DNA of 64,000 nt from Paraburkholderia sp. LEh10. GTDB lineage: Bacteria > Pseudomonadota > Gammaproteobacteria > Burkholderiales > Burkholderiaceae. The stretch covers positions 1 through 64,000 of the forward strand of contig NZ_JAGIPX010000022.1 in the NCBI RefSeq assembly GCF_017814945.1, in the 5' to 3' direction. Position 1 is the first letter of the stretch, and each line of letters opens with the position of its first letter. The notes under the pieces are model-generated. The model saw nothing but the letters and a program-made list of their open reading frames with translations. It ran no database searches and had not been told where the DNA came from. The position numbers and the translations under genes are program-made. Positions 16,149-24,299 of the stretch are shown in pieces.

Positions 16149-17477
16149 TCAGACAGCGTGCGCCGGGTTCGCGTGGCCCGCTTCGCCGTCGAGATCGGTG
16201 CTGGTCGGCACGAAGCGGTAGTCGCTGTCGAGGTTCAGCACACGGTGGGCGCGCGCCTTGTCAATATCGTTCTCCCACACGCCGACGACGACTGTCGCGA
16301 CGCAGTTGCCGATCAGATTCGTCAGCGCACGCGCGATGCCGACAAACCAGTCGACGGGCAGGATCAGCACGAGGCCGAGCACGGGAATCGCCGGAATCGC
16401 GGAGAGCGTCGCCGCGAGAATCACGATTGCGGAGCCGGGAATGCCGTGCGCGCCTTTCGACGTAATCAGCGAGACCAGCACGACGACGATCAGATCGTGC
16501 GTCGAAAGCGGTGTATTCGTCGCCTGCGCGATGAAGATGACGGCGAGCGTCAGATAGATCGAGAAGCCGTCGAGATTGAACGAGTAGCCGGTCGGGATCA
16601 CGAGGCCGACCGTCGAATCCTTCACGCCCATCCATTCGAGCTTGCGCATGATCTGCGGCAGCACGGCGTCGGACGAAGCGGTGCCGAGCACGATCGACAG
16701 CTCTTCGCGCAGATAGCGGATCAGCTTGAACACGCTGAAACCGGCCAGACGCATCACGACGCCGAGCACGACGGCAACGAAGACGATGCAGCTCGCGTAG
16801 AACACGACGACGAGCATGCCGAGCTGCTTCAGCGACGCGACGCCATACGTGCCCGTGGTGAACGCGATCGCGCCCAGCACGCCGAGCGGCGCGAGCTTGA
16901 TGATGAAGCTCATCACGCGGAAGAACACTTGCGCGAGCTCGTCGATCAGACTGTTGACGAGCTTCGCGCGCGGCCCGAGCAGCGACAGCGCAGAGCCGAC
17001 CAGCACCGAGAACACGAGGATCTGCAGAATGTCGCCCTTCGCGAATGCATCGATCGCCGTGTCGGGGATGATCTTCAGCAGGAAGCCTGCCGTGTCCTTC
17101 AGGCTCTTCGCATGCTCCGTGTAGGTGGCGAGCGACGCGGCGTCGAGCGAATGCAGATCGATGTTCATGCCGACGCCCGGCCGCGTCACATACGCGAGCA
17201 CCGCGCCGATCACGAGCGCGATCGTCGTCATGATTTCGAAGTAGACGACCGCCTTCAGGCCGACGCGCCCCACTTTTTTCAGATCGCCGGCGTGCGCCAT
17301 CCCGCTGACGACGACGCAGAACACGATCGGCCCGATCACCATCTTGATCAGTTTGAGAAATCCATCGCCCAACGGGCGCAGGGACTGCGCGAAATGCGGA
17401 AACAGTGCGCCGATCACGATGCCCGCCACCAAAGCGATCACCACCCGGCCAAACAGCGAATTGAAGAACTTCAACAC
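16149..17477 (-). CDS. dctA: C4-dicarboxylate/cation symporter, DctA family
   Basis: 442 residues, typical DctA length, with 8 or more membrane segments plus two re-entrant loops. Signatures are LIKMVIGPIVFCVVVSGMAH, SDAVLPQIMRKLEWMG, VIPTGYSFNLDGFSIYLTL and SKGAHGIPGSAIVILAATL. The family imports succinate, fumarate, malate and orotate with protons or sodium. Here it heads the allantoicase/ureidoglycolate lyase operon, so allantoate or a related acid may be a substrate; that is inference. The start is GTG at 17475-17477 with GGGAG at good spacing. A near-consensus promoter and a FadR-type operator lie directly upstream. Confidence 0.9.
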   Translation of the reverse strand: MLKFFNSLFGRVVIALVAGIVIGALFPHFAQSLRPLGDGFLKLIKMVIGPIVFCVVVSGMAHAGDLKKVGRVGLKAVVYFEIMTTIALVIGAVLAYVTRPGVGMNIDLHSLDAASLATYTEHAKSLKDTAGFLLKIIPDTAIDAFAKGDILQILVFSVLVGSALSLLGPRAKLVNSLIDELAQVFFRVMSFIIKLAPLGVLGAIAFTTGTYGVASLKQLGMLVVVFYASCIVFVAVVLGVVMRLAGFSVFKLIRYLREELSIVLGTASSDAVLPQIMRKLEWMGVKDSTVGLVIPTGYSFNLDGFSIYLTLAVIFIAQATNTPLSTHDLIVVVLVSLITSKGAHGIPGSAIVILAATLSAIPAIPVLGLVLILPVDWFVGIARALTNLIGNCVATVVVGVWENDIDKARAHRVLNLDSDYRFVPTSTDLDGEAGHANPAHAV

Positions 17478-17530
17478 GGCTTTCTCCCGGTCAGGAATTG
17501 AGTCTGCAGTACGGTTTCAGCACCTGTTCA

Positions 17531-17547
17531 TACTGGTCCGACCAGTA
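17531..17547. promoter_or_regulatory. Operator O1: perfect FadR-type palindrome in the dctA leader
   Basis: TACTGGTCCGACCAGTA is a perfect 17-bp palindrome about a central base. The core TGGTCNGACCA is the class recognised by FadR-subfamily GntR regulators. It lies at about +6 to +22 of the predicted dctA transcript, where binding would block transcription. Confidence 0.85.
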
Positions 17548-17559
17548 CTGTTATGGCGA

Positions 17560-17588
17560 ATAGTAGGAAGCCGATATAGTGAGGTCAA
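17560..17588 (-). promoter_or_regulatory. Predicted sigma70 promoter of dctA-alc-allA
   Basis: Minus-strand -35 TTGACC (17583-17588), 17-bp spacer, -10 TACTAT (17560-17565). The start of transcription is expected near 17553, a few bases ahead of operator O1. Confidence 0.75.
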
Positions 17589-17613
17589 GGATTCTCGGAC
17601 CGGTGTTTACCCG

Positions 17614-17630
17614 CTCTGGTCTGACCGGCC
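17614..17630. promoter_or_regulatory. Operator O2: imperfect FadR-type site
   Basis: CTCTGGTCTGACCGGCC keeps the CTGGTCNGACC core with a degenerate right end. It lies mid-way between O1 and O3 in the divergent region and could support looping or cooperative binding. Confidence 0.6.
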
Positions 17631-17692
17631 TTCTCGCGCGAAACTTGCATTGCAAAGGCGATTTGCGCGAAGCGATCGAAGCCGTTCTACAA

Positions 17693-17709
17693 TACTGGTC
17701 AGACCGCAC
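17693..17709. promoter_or_regulatory. Operator O3: imperfect FadR-type site before the regulator gene
   Basis: TACTGGTCAGACCGCAC has an intact left half identical to O1 and a weaker right half. It overlaps a TACAAT -10-like box (17688-17693) and ends 18 bp before the regulator start codon, suggesting autoregulation. Confidence 0.7.
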
Positions 17710-17727
17710 TGAACCGCCGACGAACTC

Positions 17728-18417
17728 ATGAAAAACGTCCCGCATACCGTCACCGACGCCGCCATCGCGACGATCCGCGAGAGGATCGAAGGCGGCGCTT
17801 ACCCTGTCGGGAGCCTGCTGCCTGCGCAGCGGCAATTGTCGGAGGAACTGGATATCAGCCGGGCGTCGCTGCGCGAGGCGCTATCGACGCTCGAAGCACT
17901 CGGCATGCTGACGATCCGTCCCGGCAAAGGCGTGTATGTGCAGTCGACGAAGGCATCGTCGGCGCATCCGTGGCGTTTTGCGGACCAGTCGTCGCTGCCG
18001 GACACGTACCAGATGCGTTTCGCGCTGGAAGGGTTTGTCGCGCGGATGGCGGCGCTCGCGATCGGCGACGACGACGTCGAATGGTTCGAGGACAACATCG
18101 CGGCGCTGCATGGCGCGCTTACCAACGGCGAGCTCGATGAGGCGGCGCAACTCGATTTCGACTTTCATATGCGCATCGTCAATATCGCGGGCAACGCGGC
18201 GATCGAGTCGATCTTGCGGAGCAGCGCCGACATCATGAAGGAAAGCCAGCGCATGCCGTTTTACCGGCGCGAGTTGGTGCTATCGACGTATCACGAGCAT
18301 CGCGCGATTCTCGATGCGTTGAAGACGCATGATCCGCACGCCGCCGGCAAGGCGATCGAGAAGCATATTGCCAATGCGGCGCAGCGGGCGGGGGTTTATT
18401 TTCCGACGCCGCAGTGA
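17728..18417 (+). CDS. FadR-subfamily GntR transcriptional regulator of the allantoate operon
   Basis: 229 residues. The N-terminal winged helix-turn-helix contains PVGSLLPAQRQLSEELDISR and SLREALSTLEALGMLTIRPG (about residues 28-70), the GntR signature. The C-terminal part is an all-helical FCD ligand-binding domain (about 85-225) with conserved polar/His positions such as DFDFHMRIVNIAGNAAIE and YHEHRAILDAL, consistent with metal-assisted carboxylate binding. It is divergent from dctA-alc-allA with three FadR-type sites between. It probably represses that operon and itself until an acid such as allantoate, ureidoglycolate or glyoxylate binds. The ligand is inferred. Confidence 0.9.
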   Translation: MKNVPHTVTDAAIATIRERIEGGAYPVGSLLPAQRQLSEELDISRASLREALSTLEALGMLTIRPGKGVYVQSTKASSAHPWRFADQSSLPDTYQMRFALEGFVARMAALAIGDDDVEWFEDNIAALHGALTNGELDEAAQLDFDFHMRIVNIAGNAAIESILRSSADIMKESQRMPFYRRELVLSTYHEHRAILDALKTHDPHAAGKAIEKHIANAAQRAGVYFPTPQ

Positions 18418-18613
18418 CGTTTTGGTCTGCGACGGCCTCGCGATCTGCGACGGCTTGTTTGGTTTAGTTCATTCTTGGCCTGCGCGGGCATGGCGCAATG
18501 CGATTTGCTTTGGCTTTTGCCGGCATCCGCGATTGCGCATCGCATCGCGGATGCCAGCGACAGCGGCAATACACAAACCGCATTCGCGGATGCCAACGTG
18601 CACCACAAAGAAA

Positions 18614-18635
18614 AAGCCGCCCCGAAGAGCGGCTT
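18614..18635 (-). terminator. Rho-independent terminator of gap
   Basis: On the minus strand the stem AAGCCGC/GCGGCTT encloses an 8-base loop and is followed by TTTTTCTTT. It ends ~20 bp downstream of the gap stop codon. Confidence 0.8.
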
Positions 18636-18656
18636 CTTCACTGAAAGCAAAAAAAC

Positions 18657-19667
18657 TTACTTCGCGTTAGCGAGAGCAACCGCCGTATCCAGCATGCGGT
18701 TCGAGAAGCCCCACTCGTTGTCGTACCAGCTCGACACCTTCACCAGACGGCCCGACACCTTGGTCAGCGTCGCATCGAACGTCGACGAAGCCGGGTTGTG
18801 GTTGAAGTCGATCGACACCAGCGGCGCCGAGTTGTAGCCGAGGATGCCCTTCAGCGCGCCTTCCGATGCTTCCTTCATGATCGCGTTGACTTCATCGACG
18901 GTCGTGTCGCGCTTCGCGATGAACGACAAGTCGACGATCGACACGTTGATGGTCGGGACGCGAATCGCGTAACCATCCAGCTTGCCGTTCAGTTCCGGCA
19001 GAACGAGGCCGACAGCCGATGCAGCGCCCGTCTTCGTCGGGATCTGGCTGTGCGTGGCCGAACGCGCGCGGCGCAGGTCTTCGTGGTAGACGTCGGTCAG
19101 CACCTGGTCGTTCGTGTACGCGTGAATCGTGGTCATCAGACCCGTTTCCAGACCGATCTTGTCATTCAGCGGCTTGACGAGCGGCGCGAGGCAGTTCGTC
19201 GTGCACGATGCGTTCGAGATGACCGTGTGCTCGGCCTTCAGCGTGTTGTGGTTCACGCCGTAGACGATCGTTGCGTCGACGTCCTTGCCGCCCGGCGCCG
19301 AGATGATCACCTTCTTCGCGCCGCCCTTGATGTGTGCGCTCGCCTTTTCCTTCGTCGTGAAGAAGCCCGTGCATTCCATCACGACATCGACGCCCAGCTC
19401 GCCCCACGGCAGTTCAGCCGGGTTGCGGTTCGCCAGCACGCGGATCTTGTCGCCGTTGACGATCAGGTTCTCGCCGTCGACGCTCACTTCGCCCGGGAAC
19501 TTGCCGTGCGCCGTGTCGTACTGGGTCAGGTGCGCGTTGGTCTTGGCGTCGCCAAGGTCGTTGATCGCGACGATCTCGAGATCATGCTTCTTGCCGTTTT
19601 CATAGAAGGCGCGCAGCGTGTTGCGGCCGATCCGGCCATAGCCGTTGATTGCGACGCGAATCGTCAT
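18657..19667 (-). CDS. gap: Glyceraldehyde-3-phosphate dehydrogenase, type I
   Basis: 336 residues, standard length. It oxidises glyceraldehyde 3-phosphate to 1,3-bisphosphoglycerate with NAD in glycolysis or the reverse reaction in gluconeogenesis. The N-terminal NAD fold is VAINGYGRIGRNTLRAFYEN. The active-site motif ISNASCTTNCLAPLVKPLND contains the catalytic Cys, and the closing WYDNEWGFSNRMLDTA is diagnostic. GGAG precedes the ATG. The gene lies 111 bp downstream of tkt on the same strand, a pairing that joins the pentose phosphate pathway and glycolysis. Confidence 0.98.
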   Translation of the reverse strand: MTIRVAINGYGRIGRNTLRAFYENGKKHDLEIVAINDLGDAKTNAHLTQYDTAHGKFPGEVSVDGENLIVNGDKIRVLANRNPAELPWGELGVDVVMECTGFFTTKEKASAHIKGGAKKVIISAPGGKDVDATIVYGVNHNTLKAEHTVISNASCTTNCLAPLVKPLNDKIGLETGLMTTIHAYTNDQVLTDVYHEDLRRARSATHSQIPTKTGAASAVGLVLPELNGKLDGYAIRVPTINVSIVDLSFIAKRDTTVDEVNAIMKEASEGALKGILGYNSAPLVSIDFNHNPASSTFDATLTKVSGRLVKVSSWYDNEWGFSNRMLDTAVALANAK

Positions 19668-19778
19668 GTTCTATCTCCTGATGACTAAAAAATTCTTCCG
19701 TGATGCTTCGTCTGATCCAACTCGAAGACGTCATGCGTGCCGCCTTTCGACAGCGCGCATGACGCGCGGCTCGCGTGG

Positions 19779-21797
19779 TTAGCCGAGCGCTGCCTTGGCC
19801 GTCTCGACCACCCGCTCGACGGTGAAGCCGAAAAACTTGAACAGAGCACCTGCCGGAGCAGACTCGCCAAACACATCGATACCGACGACGCCGCCTTCCA
19901 GACCCACGTACTTGCGCCAGAAATCCGTCACACCCGCTTCGATCGCGACGCGGCGCACGCCGGCCGGCAGCACCCGCTCGCGATAGTCGGCGTCCTGCTT
20001 GTCGAACGTGGTGGTGGACGGCATCGACACGACGCGGGCCGCAATGCCTTCACGCGCGAGCGGTTCGACGGCCTTCATCGCGAGTTCGACCTCCGAGCCC
20101 GTCGCGATCAGGATGATCTTGCGCGCGGGAATGTCGTCGTTCCAGTCCTTCAGCACGTAGCCGCCCTTGGCGATGTTCGCGATCTGCGCGTCGCTGCGCG
20201 GATTGAACGCCAGATTCTGGCGGCTGAAGATCAGGCACGACGGGCCATGATGCTCGACGGCCTGCGTCCAGGCGACGGCCGTTTCTACGGTATCGGCCGG
20301 ACGCCATACCTGCATGTGCGGAATCAGACGCAGGCTCGCGACGTGCTCGATCGACTGGTGCGTCGGGCCGTCTTCGCCGAGGCCGATCGAATCGTGCGTG
20401 TACACGAAGATGGACGGCGACTTCATCAGCGCGGCGACGCGCAGCGCGTTGCGGCTGTAGTCCGAGAACGTCAGGAAAGTGCCGCCGAACGCCTTGTAGC
20501 CGCCGTGCAGCGCAAGGCCGTTGATTGCCGCGCTCATGCCGAACTCGCGCACGCCCCAGTTCACGTAGTTGCCGGCCGCGCCGTGTTCGCCTACGCGCAC
20601 GTACTTCGCCGCCTTCCAGTTGGTGAGGTTCGAACCCGTCAGGTCGGCCGAGCCGCCGAGCAACTCGGGCATCACGGCTGCGAGGCCTTCGATCGCCTGT
20701 TGCGACGCCTTGCGGGTCGCGACGGTTTCAGCGCGCCCGTTTGCGCCAGCGATGATCGCCTGCGCCTTTTCCGCCCAGTTGTCGGGCAGTTTCTTCGCCA
20801 TCCGGCGCTCGAATTCCGCGGCTTCCTGCGGATACTTCGCGCGGTAGGCAGCAAACGCATCGTTCCACTCGCCTTCGATCTTCACGCCCTTTTCCTTCGC
20901 GTCCCACGCTGCGTAGACTTCTTCGGGAATCACGAACGGCGGATAGTGCCAGCCGAGCTTCTCGCGCACGGCCGCGACTTCCTTGTCGCCGAGCGCCGCG
21001 CCGTGCACGTCATGCGTGCCTGCCTTGTTCGGCGAGCCTTCGCCGATCACGGTCTTGCAGCAGATCAGCGTCGGCTTGTCCGACTGCTTGGCGTTGCGGA
21101 TCGCCGCATCGACTGCTTCGACGTCGTGGCCGATCACGCCTGGGATCACGTTCCAGCCGTACGCTTCGAAGCGCTTAGGCGTGTCGTCGTGGAACCAGTG
21201 GACGACTTCGCCATCGATCGAGATGCCGTTGTCGTCGTAGAACGCAATCAGCTTGTTCAGCTTCAGCACGCCGGCGATCGATGCCGCTTCGTGCGAGATG
21301 CCTTCCATCAGGCAGCCGTCGCCAAGGAACACGTACGTGTGGTGATCGACGATCTTCGCGTCCGGCTTGTTGAATTCGTTTGCGAGCAGCGATTCGGCGA
21401 GCGCCATGCCGACTGCGTTCGCGACGCCCTGCCCGAGCGGGCCCGTCGTCGTTTCGACGCCCGGCGTGATGCCGTATTCCGGATGGCCCGGCGTCTTCGA
21501 GTGCAGTTGACGGAAGTTCTTCAGCTCTTCCATCGGCAGGTCGTAGCCGGTCAGGTGCAGCAGCGAGTACAGCAGCATCGAGCCATGACCGTTCGACAAC
21601 ACGAAGCGGTCGCGATCGGCCCATTGCGGGTTCTTCGGGTTGTGGCGCAGATGACGCGACCACAACGCGACACCGATTTCGGCCATGCCCATCGGCATGC
21701 CCGGATGACCGGAATTCGCTTGTTGAACGGCGTCCATGGCAAGCGCGCGAATCGCGTTGGCCATCAGGGAGGTGGGGGCGGGAGACGAGGTCGTCAT
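19779..21797 (-). CDS. tkt: Transketolase
   Basis: 672 residues. A thiamine-diphosphate enzyme that moves two-carbon ketol units between sugar phosphates. Motifs: the substrate-binding His in ANSGHPGMPMGMAEIG, the TPP/magnesium motif GDGCLMEGISHEAA, the catalytic Glu/pyrimidine domain, and YTHDSIGLGEDGPTHQSIEH. The C-terminal domain ends GVDVFGESAPAG-like (here VVGIDVFGESAPAGALFKFF). I chose the ATG at 21795-21797, which gives MTTSSPAPTSLMANAIRALA, matching the family. The further-upstream open frame is Arg/Pro-rich and is not part of the protein. Confidence 0.97.
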   Translation of the reverse strand: MTTSSPAPTSLMANAIRALAMDAVQQANSGHPGMPMGMAEIGVALWSRHLRHNPKNPQWADRDRFVLSNGHGSMLLYSLLHLTGYDLPMEELKNFRQLHSKTPGHPEYGITPGVETTTGPLGQGVANAVGMALAESLLANEFNKPDAKIVDHHTYVFLGDGCLMEGISHEAASIAGVLKLNKLIAFYDDNGISIDGEVVHWFHDDTPKRFEAYGWNVIPGVIGHDVEAVDAAIRNAKQSDKPTLICCKTVIGEGSPNKAGTHDVHGAALGDKEVAAVREKLGWHYPPFVIPEEVYAAWDAKEKGVKIEGEWNDAFAAYRAKYPQEAAEFERRMAKKLPDNWAEKAQAIIAGANGRAETVATRKASQQAIEGLAAVMPELLGGSADLTGSNLTNWKAAKYVRVGEHGAAGNYVNWGVREFGMSAAINGLALHGGYKAFGGTFLTFSDYSRNALRVAALMKSPSIFVYTHDSIGLGEDGPTHQSIEHVASLRLIPHMQVWRPADTVETAVAWTQAVEHHGPSCLIFSRQNLAFNPRSDAQIANIAKGGYVLKDWNDDIPARKIILIATGSEVELAMKAVEPLAREGIAARVVSMPSTTTFDKQDADYRERVLPAGVRRVAIEAGVTDFWRKYVGLEGGVVGIDVFGESAPAGALFKFFGFTVERVVETAKAALG

Positions 21798-22433
21798 GTC
21801 GATTCCGGAGAATGGTCCAAAAAGCGGAGGCCGTTGGTGGTCCGGAAGCCCGGCGGCCGGTCTGCTTCGGCGCACGGTGCGGCGCCGGGAGACGCGAGGG
21901 CGGGCAGAGCAAACGGACAGGGCTGCAAAGCGGGATATTCTAACAGATAGCCGGCCTTGGCTTCCGCCATAGACGGGCGTTTCGGGGCGTTTCGGCACGC
22001 ATCGCGCGGGCGTCGAGGCGGCTGGCCTGGCGCGCGGCTTGCGGTTCGCGGGCGGGCATTTTACGTCGCGAGTGCGCGCGAGCACCGCTTACCGGCAACG
22101 TCCGCGGGACGGTGGCTGTGCCCATGAACGATGCAATGCAACGCACATCGCTCGTCCCCGGTCCACACAGCCGCCTCCCCCGGTCAGTCGCAATCACTCA
22201 ATCAATCAGCCGCGCCAAGACACTGCGAGTCCGAGACAGGGTTGAGGGAAATGTCGTCGCGCGATCGATTGTTCGCCATTCGTCGCGTATTCGACGGTAA
22301 ACTAGGCCGATTCTTAGAGCGTTCGCTTTTGGAGTGCTGCAAAATTCATCGCTTCTTCGGCACGGCTGCCTGTGGCAAGGCAAAGCCGGACGCGCAGCGA
22401 CGGCATGACGACACGATGGTTCAGGAGAGTTCG
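21798..22433. other. 636-bp interval between tkt and the VOC gene
   Basis: No convincing gene on either strand: the open frames are Arg/Pro/Ser-rich and match nothing I recognise. On the minus strand TGTTAGAAT (21937-21945) resembles an extended -10 element for tkt, with a poor -35. A plus-strand promoter for the VOC gene should lie near its right end but was not identified. Confidence 0.5.
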
Positions 22434-22847
22434 ATGACCGCCCCACGCCCCGCCGGAGTGCCATGGCTGACACCCTATTTGACGGTCCGCGACGCGCGCA
22501 CGGCCATCGCGTTCTTCGAGGCGGCGTTTGGTTTTCGCGTCCGCGACAGCATGCACGACGACGGTGTCGTGATGCATGTCGAGATGACGTATCAGGATCA
22601 GTTGATCATCATGTTTGCTCCCGAGGGCGCGTTCGGCTCGACGGCAAAGACGCCGAAAAGCGCGGGCACGACGGCACCCCAGTCCTTTTATCTTTATGTC
22701 GACGATGTCGACGCGGTTTATGCGCGGGCCATCGCCGCCGGCGCCAGGTCGCTGAGCGAGCCGCAAGATCAGTTCTGGGGCGATCGTTTTGCCCAGATCG
22801 AAGATCTCGACGGCTATCGCTGGGCGTTAGCCTGTCACCTGTCTTGA
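22434..22847 (+). CDS. VOC-superfamily protein (glyoxalase/bleomycin-resistance fold, PhnB-like)
   Basis: 137 residues in two halves of the vicinal-oxygen-chelate fold. VPWLTPYLTVRDARTAIAFF and FEAAFGFRVRD mark the first half. QSFYLYVDDVDAVYARAIAA and WGDRFAQIEDLDGYRWALA mark the second, the latter close to the PhnB-type ending WGDRxGxIxDPxGxxW. Substrate unknown; members include lyases, dioxygenases and drug-binding proteins. The ATG at 22434 has AGGAGAG at correct spacing; another in-frame ATG lies 18 bp earlier. It is 19 bp upstream of rsmE on the same strand. Confidence 0.85.
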   Translation: MTAPRPAGVPWLTPYLTVRDARTAIAFFEAAFGFRVRDSMHDDGVVMHVEMTYQDQLIIMFAPEGAFGSTAKTPKSAGTTAPQSFYLYVDDVDAVYARAIAAGARSLSEPQDQFWGDRFAQIEDLDGYRWALACHLS

Positions 22848-22866
22848 ATGAATGAGAACTTCCCTT

Positions 22867-23607
22867 ATGCCTCGCTTCTTCGTCGGCACCCCGTTCAGAA
22901 CCGACGACATCGTTTCCCTGCCAGATGAAGTCAACCGGCATGTCCGCGTCCTGCGGCTGCAGCCGGGCGACACCGTGAGTCTGTTCAACGGCGACGGCGG
23001 CGAGTACGGCGCCGAGATCGTCGATATGGACCGGCACGGCACCATCGTCCGGATCGGCGCTTTTCGAGACGTCGAAGTGGAACCGCCCTATCGGCTGACG
23101 CTTGCGCAGGGCATCGCCGGCAGCGACAAGATGGACTGGCTGATCGAAAAAGCGACTGAACTGGGCGCATCTGAATTCGTGCCGCTCACGACCACGCGCA
23201 GCGTCGTGCGTCTCGCCGGCGAACGTGCGCAGCGCCGCCAGCTTCACTGGCAGCGGATCGTGCAGTCGTCATGCGAACAATGCGGGCGCAACCGCCTGCC
23301 CGAAGTGATGCCGACGCGCGAGCTCGCGACGTGGCTCGGCTCGATGGCGAAACAGCCCGTCGACGGCGAACTGCGGCTGCTGCTTTCGCCGCGCGCCAGT
23401 GTGCCGTTCTCCGCCCTGCCCATCGAGCCGCCGAGGGTCCGCGCGCTGGTGCTGGTCGGCCCGGAGGGCGGTTTTTCCGCGGCGGAAGAGGCCGCCGCAG
23501 CCAGTCACGGCTTCATGGCCGTCGGCCTCGGACCGCGCGTGCTGCGCACCGAAACGGCCGGAATCGCGGTGCTGTCAGCGCTGGCTGCGCGCTGGGGCGG
23601 CTGGTAA
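22867..23607 (+). CDS. rsmE: 16S rRNA (uracil1498-N3)-methyltransferase RsmE
   Basis: 246 residues. A SPOUT-class methyltransferase that methylates U1498 of 16S rRNA using S-adenosylmethionine. It begins MPRFFVGTPF and has the N-terminal PUA-like RNA-binding part with HVRVLRLQPGDTVSLFNGDG. The trefoil-knot SAM site shows LVLVGPEGGFSAAEEAAA and GLGPRVLRTETAGIAVLSAL. An in-frame ATG 15 bp earlier is possible but less like the family. Confidence 0.95.
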   Translation: MPRFFVGTPFRTDDIVSLPDEVNRHVRVLRLQPGDTVSLFNGDGGEYGAEIVDMDRHGTIVRIGAFRDVEVEPPYRLTLAQGIAGSDKMDWLIEKATELGASEFVPLTTTRSVVRLAGERAQRRQLHWQRIVQSSCEQCGRNRLPEVMPTRELATWLGSMAKQPVDGELRLLLSPRASVPFSALPIEPPRVRALVLVGPEGGFSAAEEAAAASHGFMAVGLGPRVLRTETAGIAVLSALAARWGGW

Positions 23608-23661
23608 GCCGCTCGCGTTCACAGCGCGCTCGCAGGCCACAACGGCACGCGCCAACAAACG

Positions 23662-23688
23662 AAAAGCCCGCCAATTGGCGGGCCTTTT
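23662..23688. terminator. Bidirectional rho-independent terminator
   Basis: Near-perfect hairpin, GCCCGCC paired with GGCGGGC around an AATT centre, flanked by AAAA and TTTT. It lies between rsmE (plus) and the barstar gene (minus) and can serve both. Confidence 0.88.
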
Positions 23689-23722
23689 CCATCGAACCGG
23701 CGCGTCTCGAACGGCAGACGAC

Positions 23723-24283
23723 TCACGCAAACGAGTAAAACACCCGGAAAGCCACCTTGCGCTCGGCCCAGAATTCTGCGGCTTCGCGGAACACGTCGAG
23801 CAGCGTCTCGCGCGCTTCCTTGTCGAATTTGGTCGCGATCGGCAGCGCTTCGAGCACAATGACGAAGCCCGGCTGCGCGCCTGCCTTGTGAACGAGATCC
23901 GTCAGTGAGTCGTACAGCGCGTCGTAGTTTTTACCGAAATGCTTGGGAAACAGGAACGACGTCGCGATCGTCTCCATGACCTCCTGCTTGGACTGCGCGT
24001 TTCCGACATACGCATAGAGGAAATGCTGACCGAGCCGGTTCGCCTCGTCGGCGAGATCCTGTACGCGGAATGCGCGGATCGACTGCACGATGTTCGGTCG
24101 TACGGTCTGAAAAAGACTCATGCGTTCCCCTTCCGAAGAAAGGCCCGTACTGGCTTCGCTCTGGATATGTCGGGCCTGGCCGGCGTCGCGCATCTGCATG
24201 ACGCGCTGAAACATATTGCCGTCGCCGGGCGCGAAAAAATCCGTCGCGACTTTCGAGTCGTGCGCGTAGACGTTGTCGCTCAT
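23723..24283 (-). CDS. Barstar-family ribonuclease inhibitor with N-terminal extension
   Basis: 186 residues. The C-terminal ~90 form a barstar fold: MSLFQTV and SIRAFRVQDLADEANRLGQH lead into the barstar signature FPKHFGKNYDALYDSLTDLV, followed by GFVIVLEALPIA. Barstars are cytoplasmic inhibitors that shield the cell from their partner ribonuclease. The ~55-residue N-terminal region (MSDNVYAHDSKVATDFF and on) is not part of the classic 89-residue barstar. A shorter product from the internal ATG before SLFQTV is possible. The gene starts 17 bp after the secreted ribonuclease gene and is clearly its immunity partner. Confidence 0.88.
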   Translation of the reverse strand: MSDNVYAHDSKVATDFFAPGDGNMFQRVMQMRDAGQARHIQSEASTGLSSEGERMSLFQTVRPNIVQSIRAFRVQDLADEANRLGQHFLYAYVGNAQSKQEVMETIATSFLFPKHFGKNYDALYDSLTDLVHKAGAQPGFVIVLEALPIATKFDKEARETLLDVFREAAEFWAERKVAFRVFYSFA

Positions 24284-24299
24284 GCCGATTATCCCGATG

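Noticed and set aside
19737..21950. A 737-codon plus-strand frame opposite tkt
   Set aside because: Shadow of transketolase: composition is Arg/His/Ala/Val-rich with no domains, while tkt is complete with all motifs.
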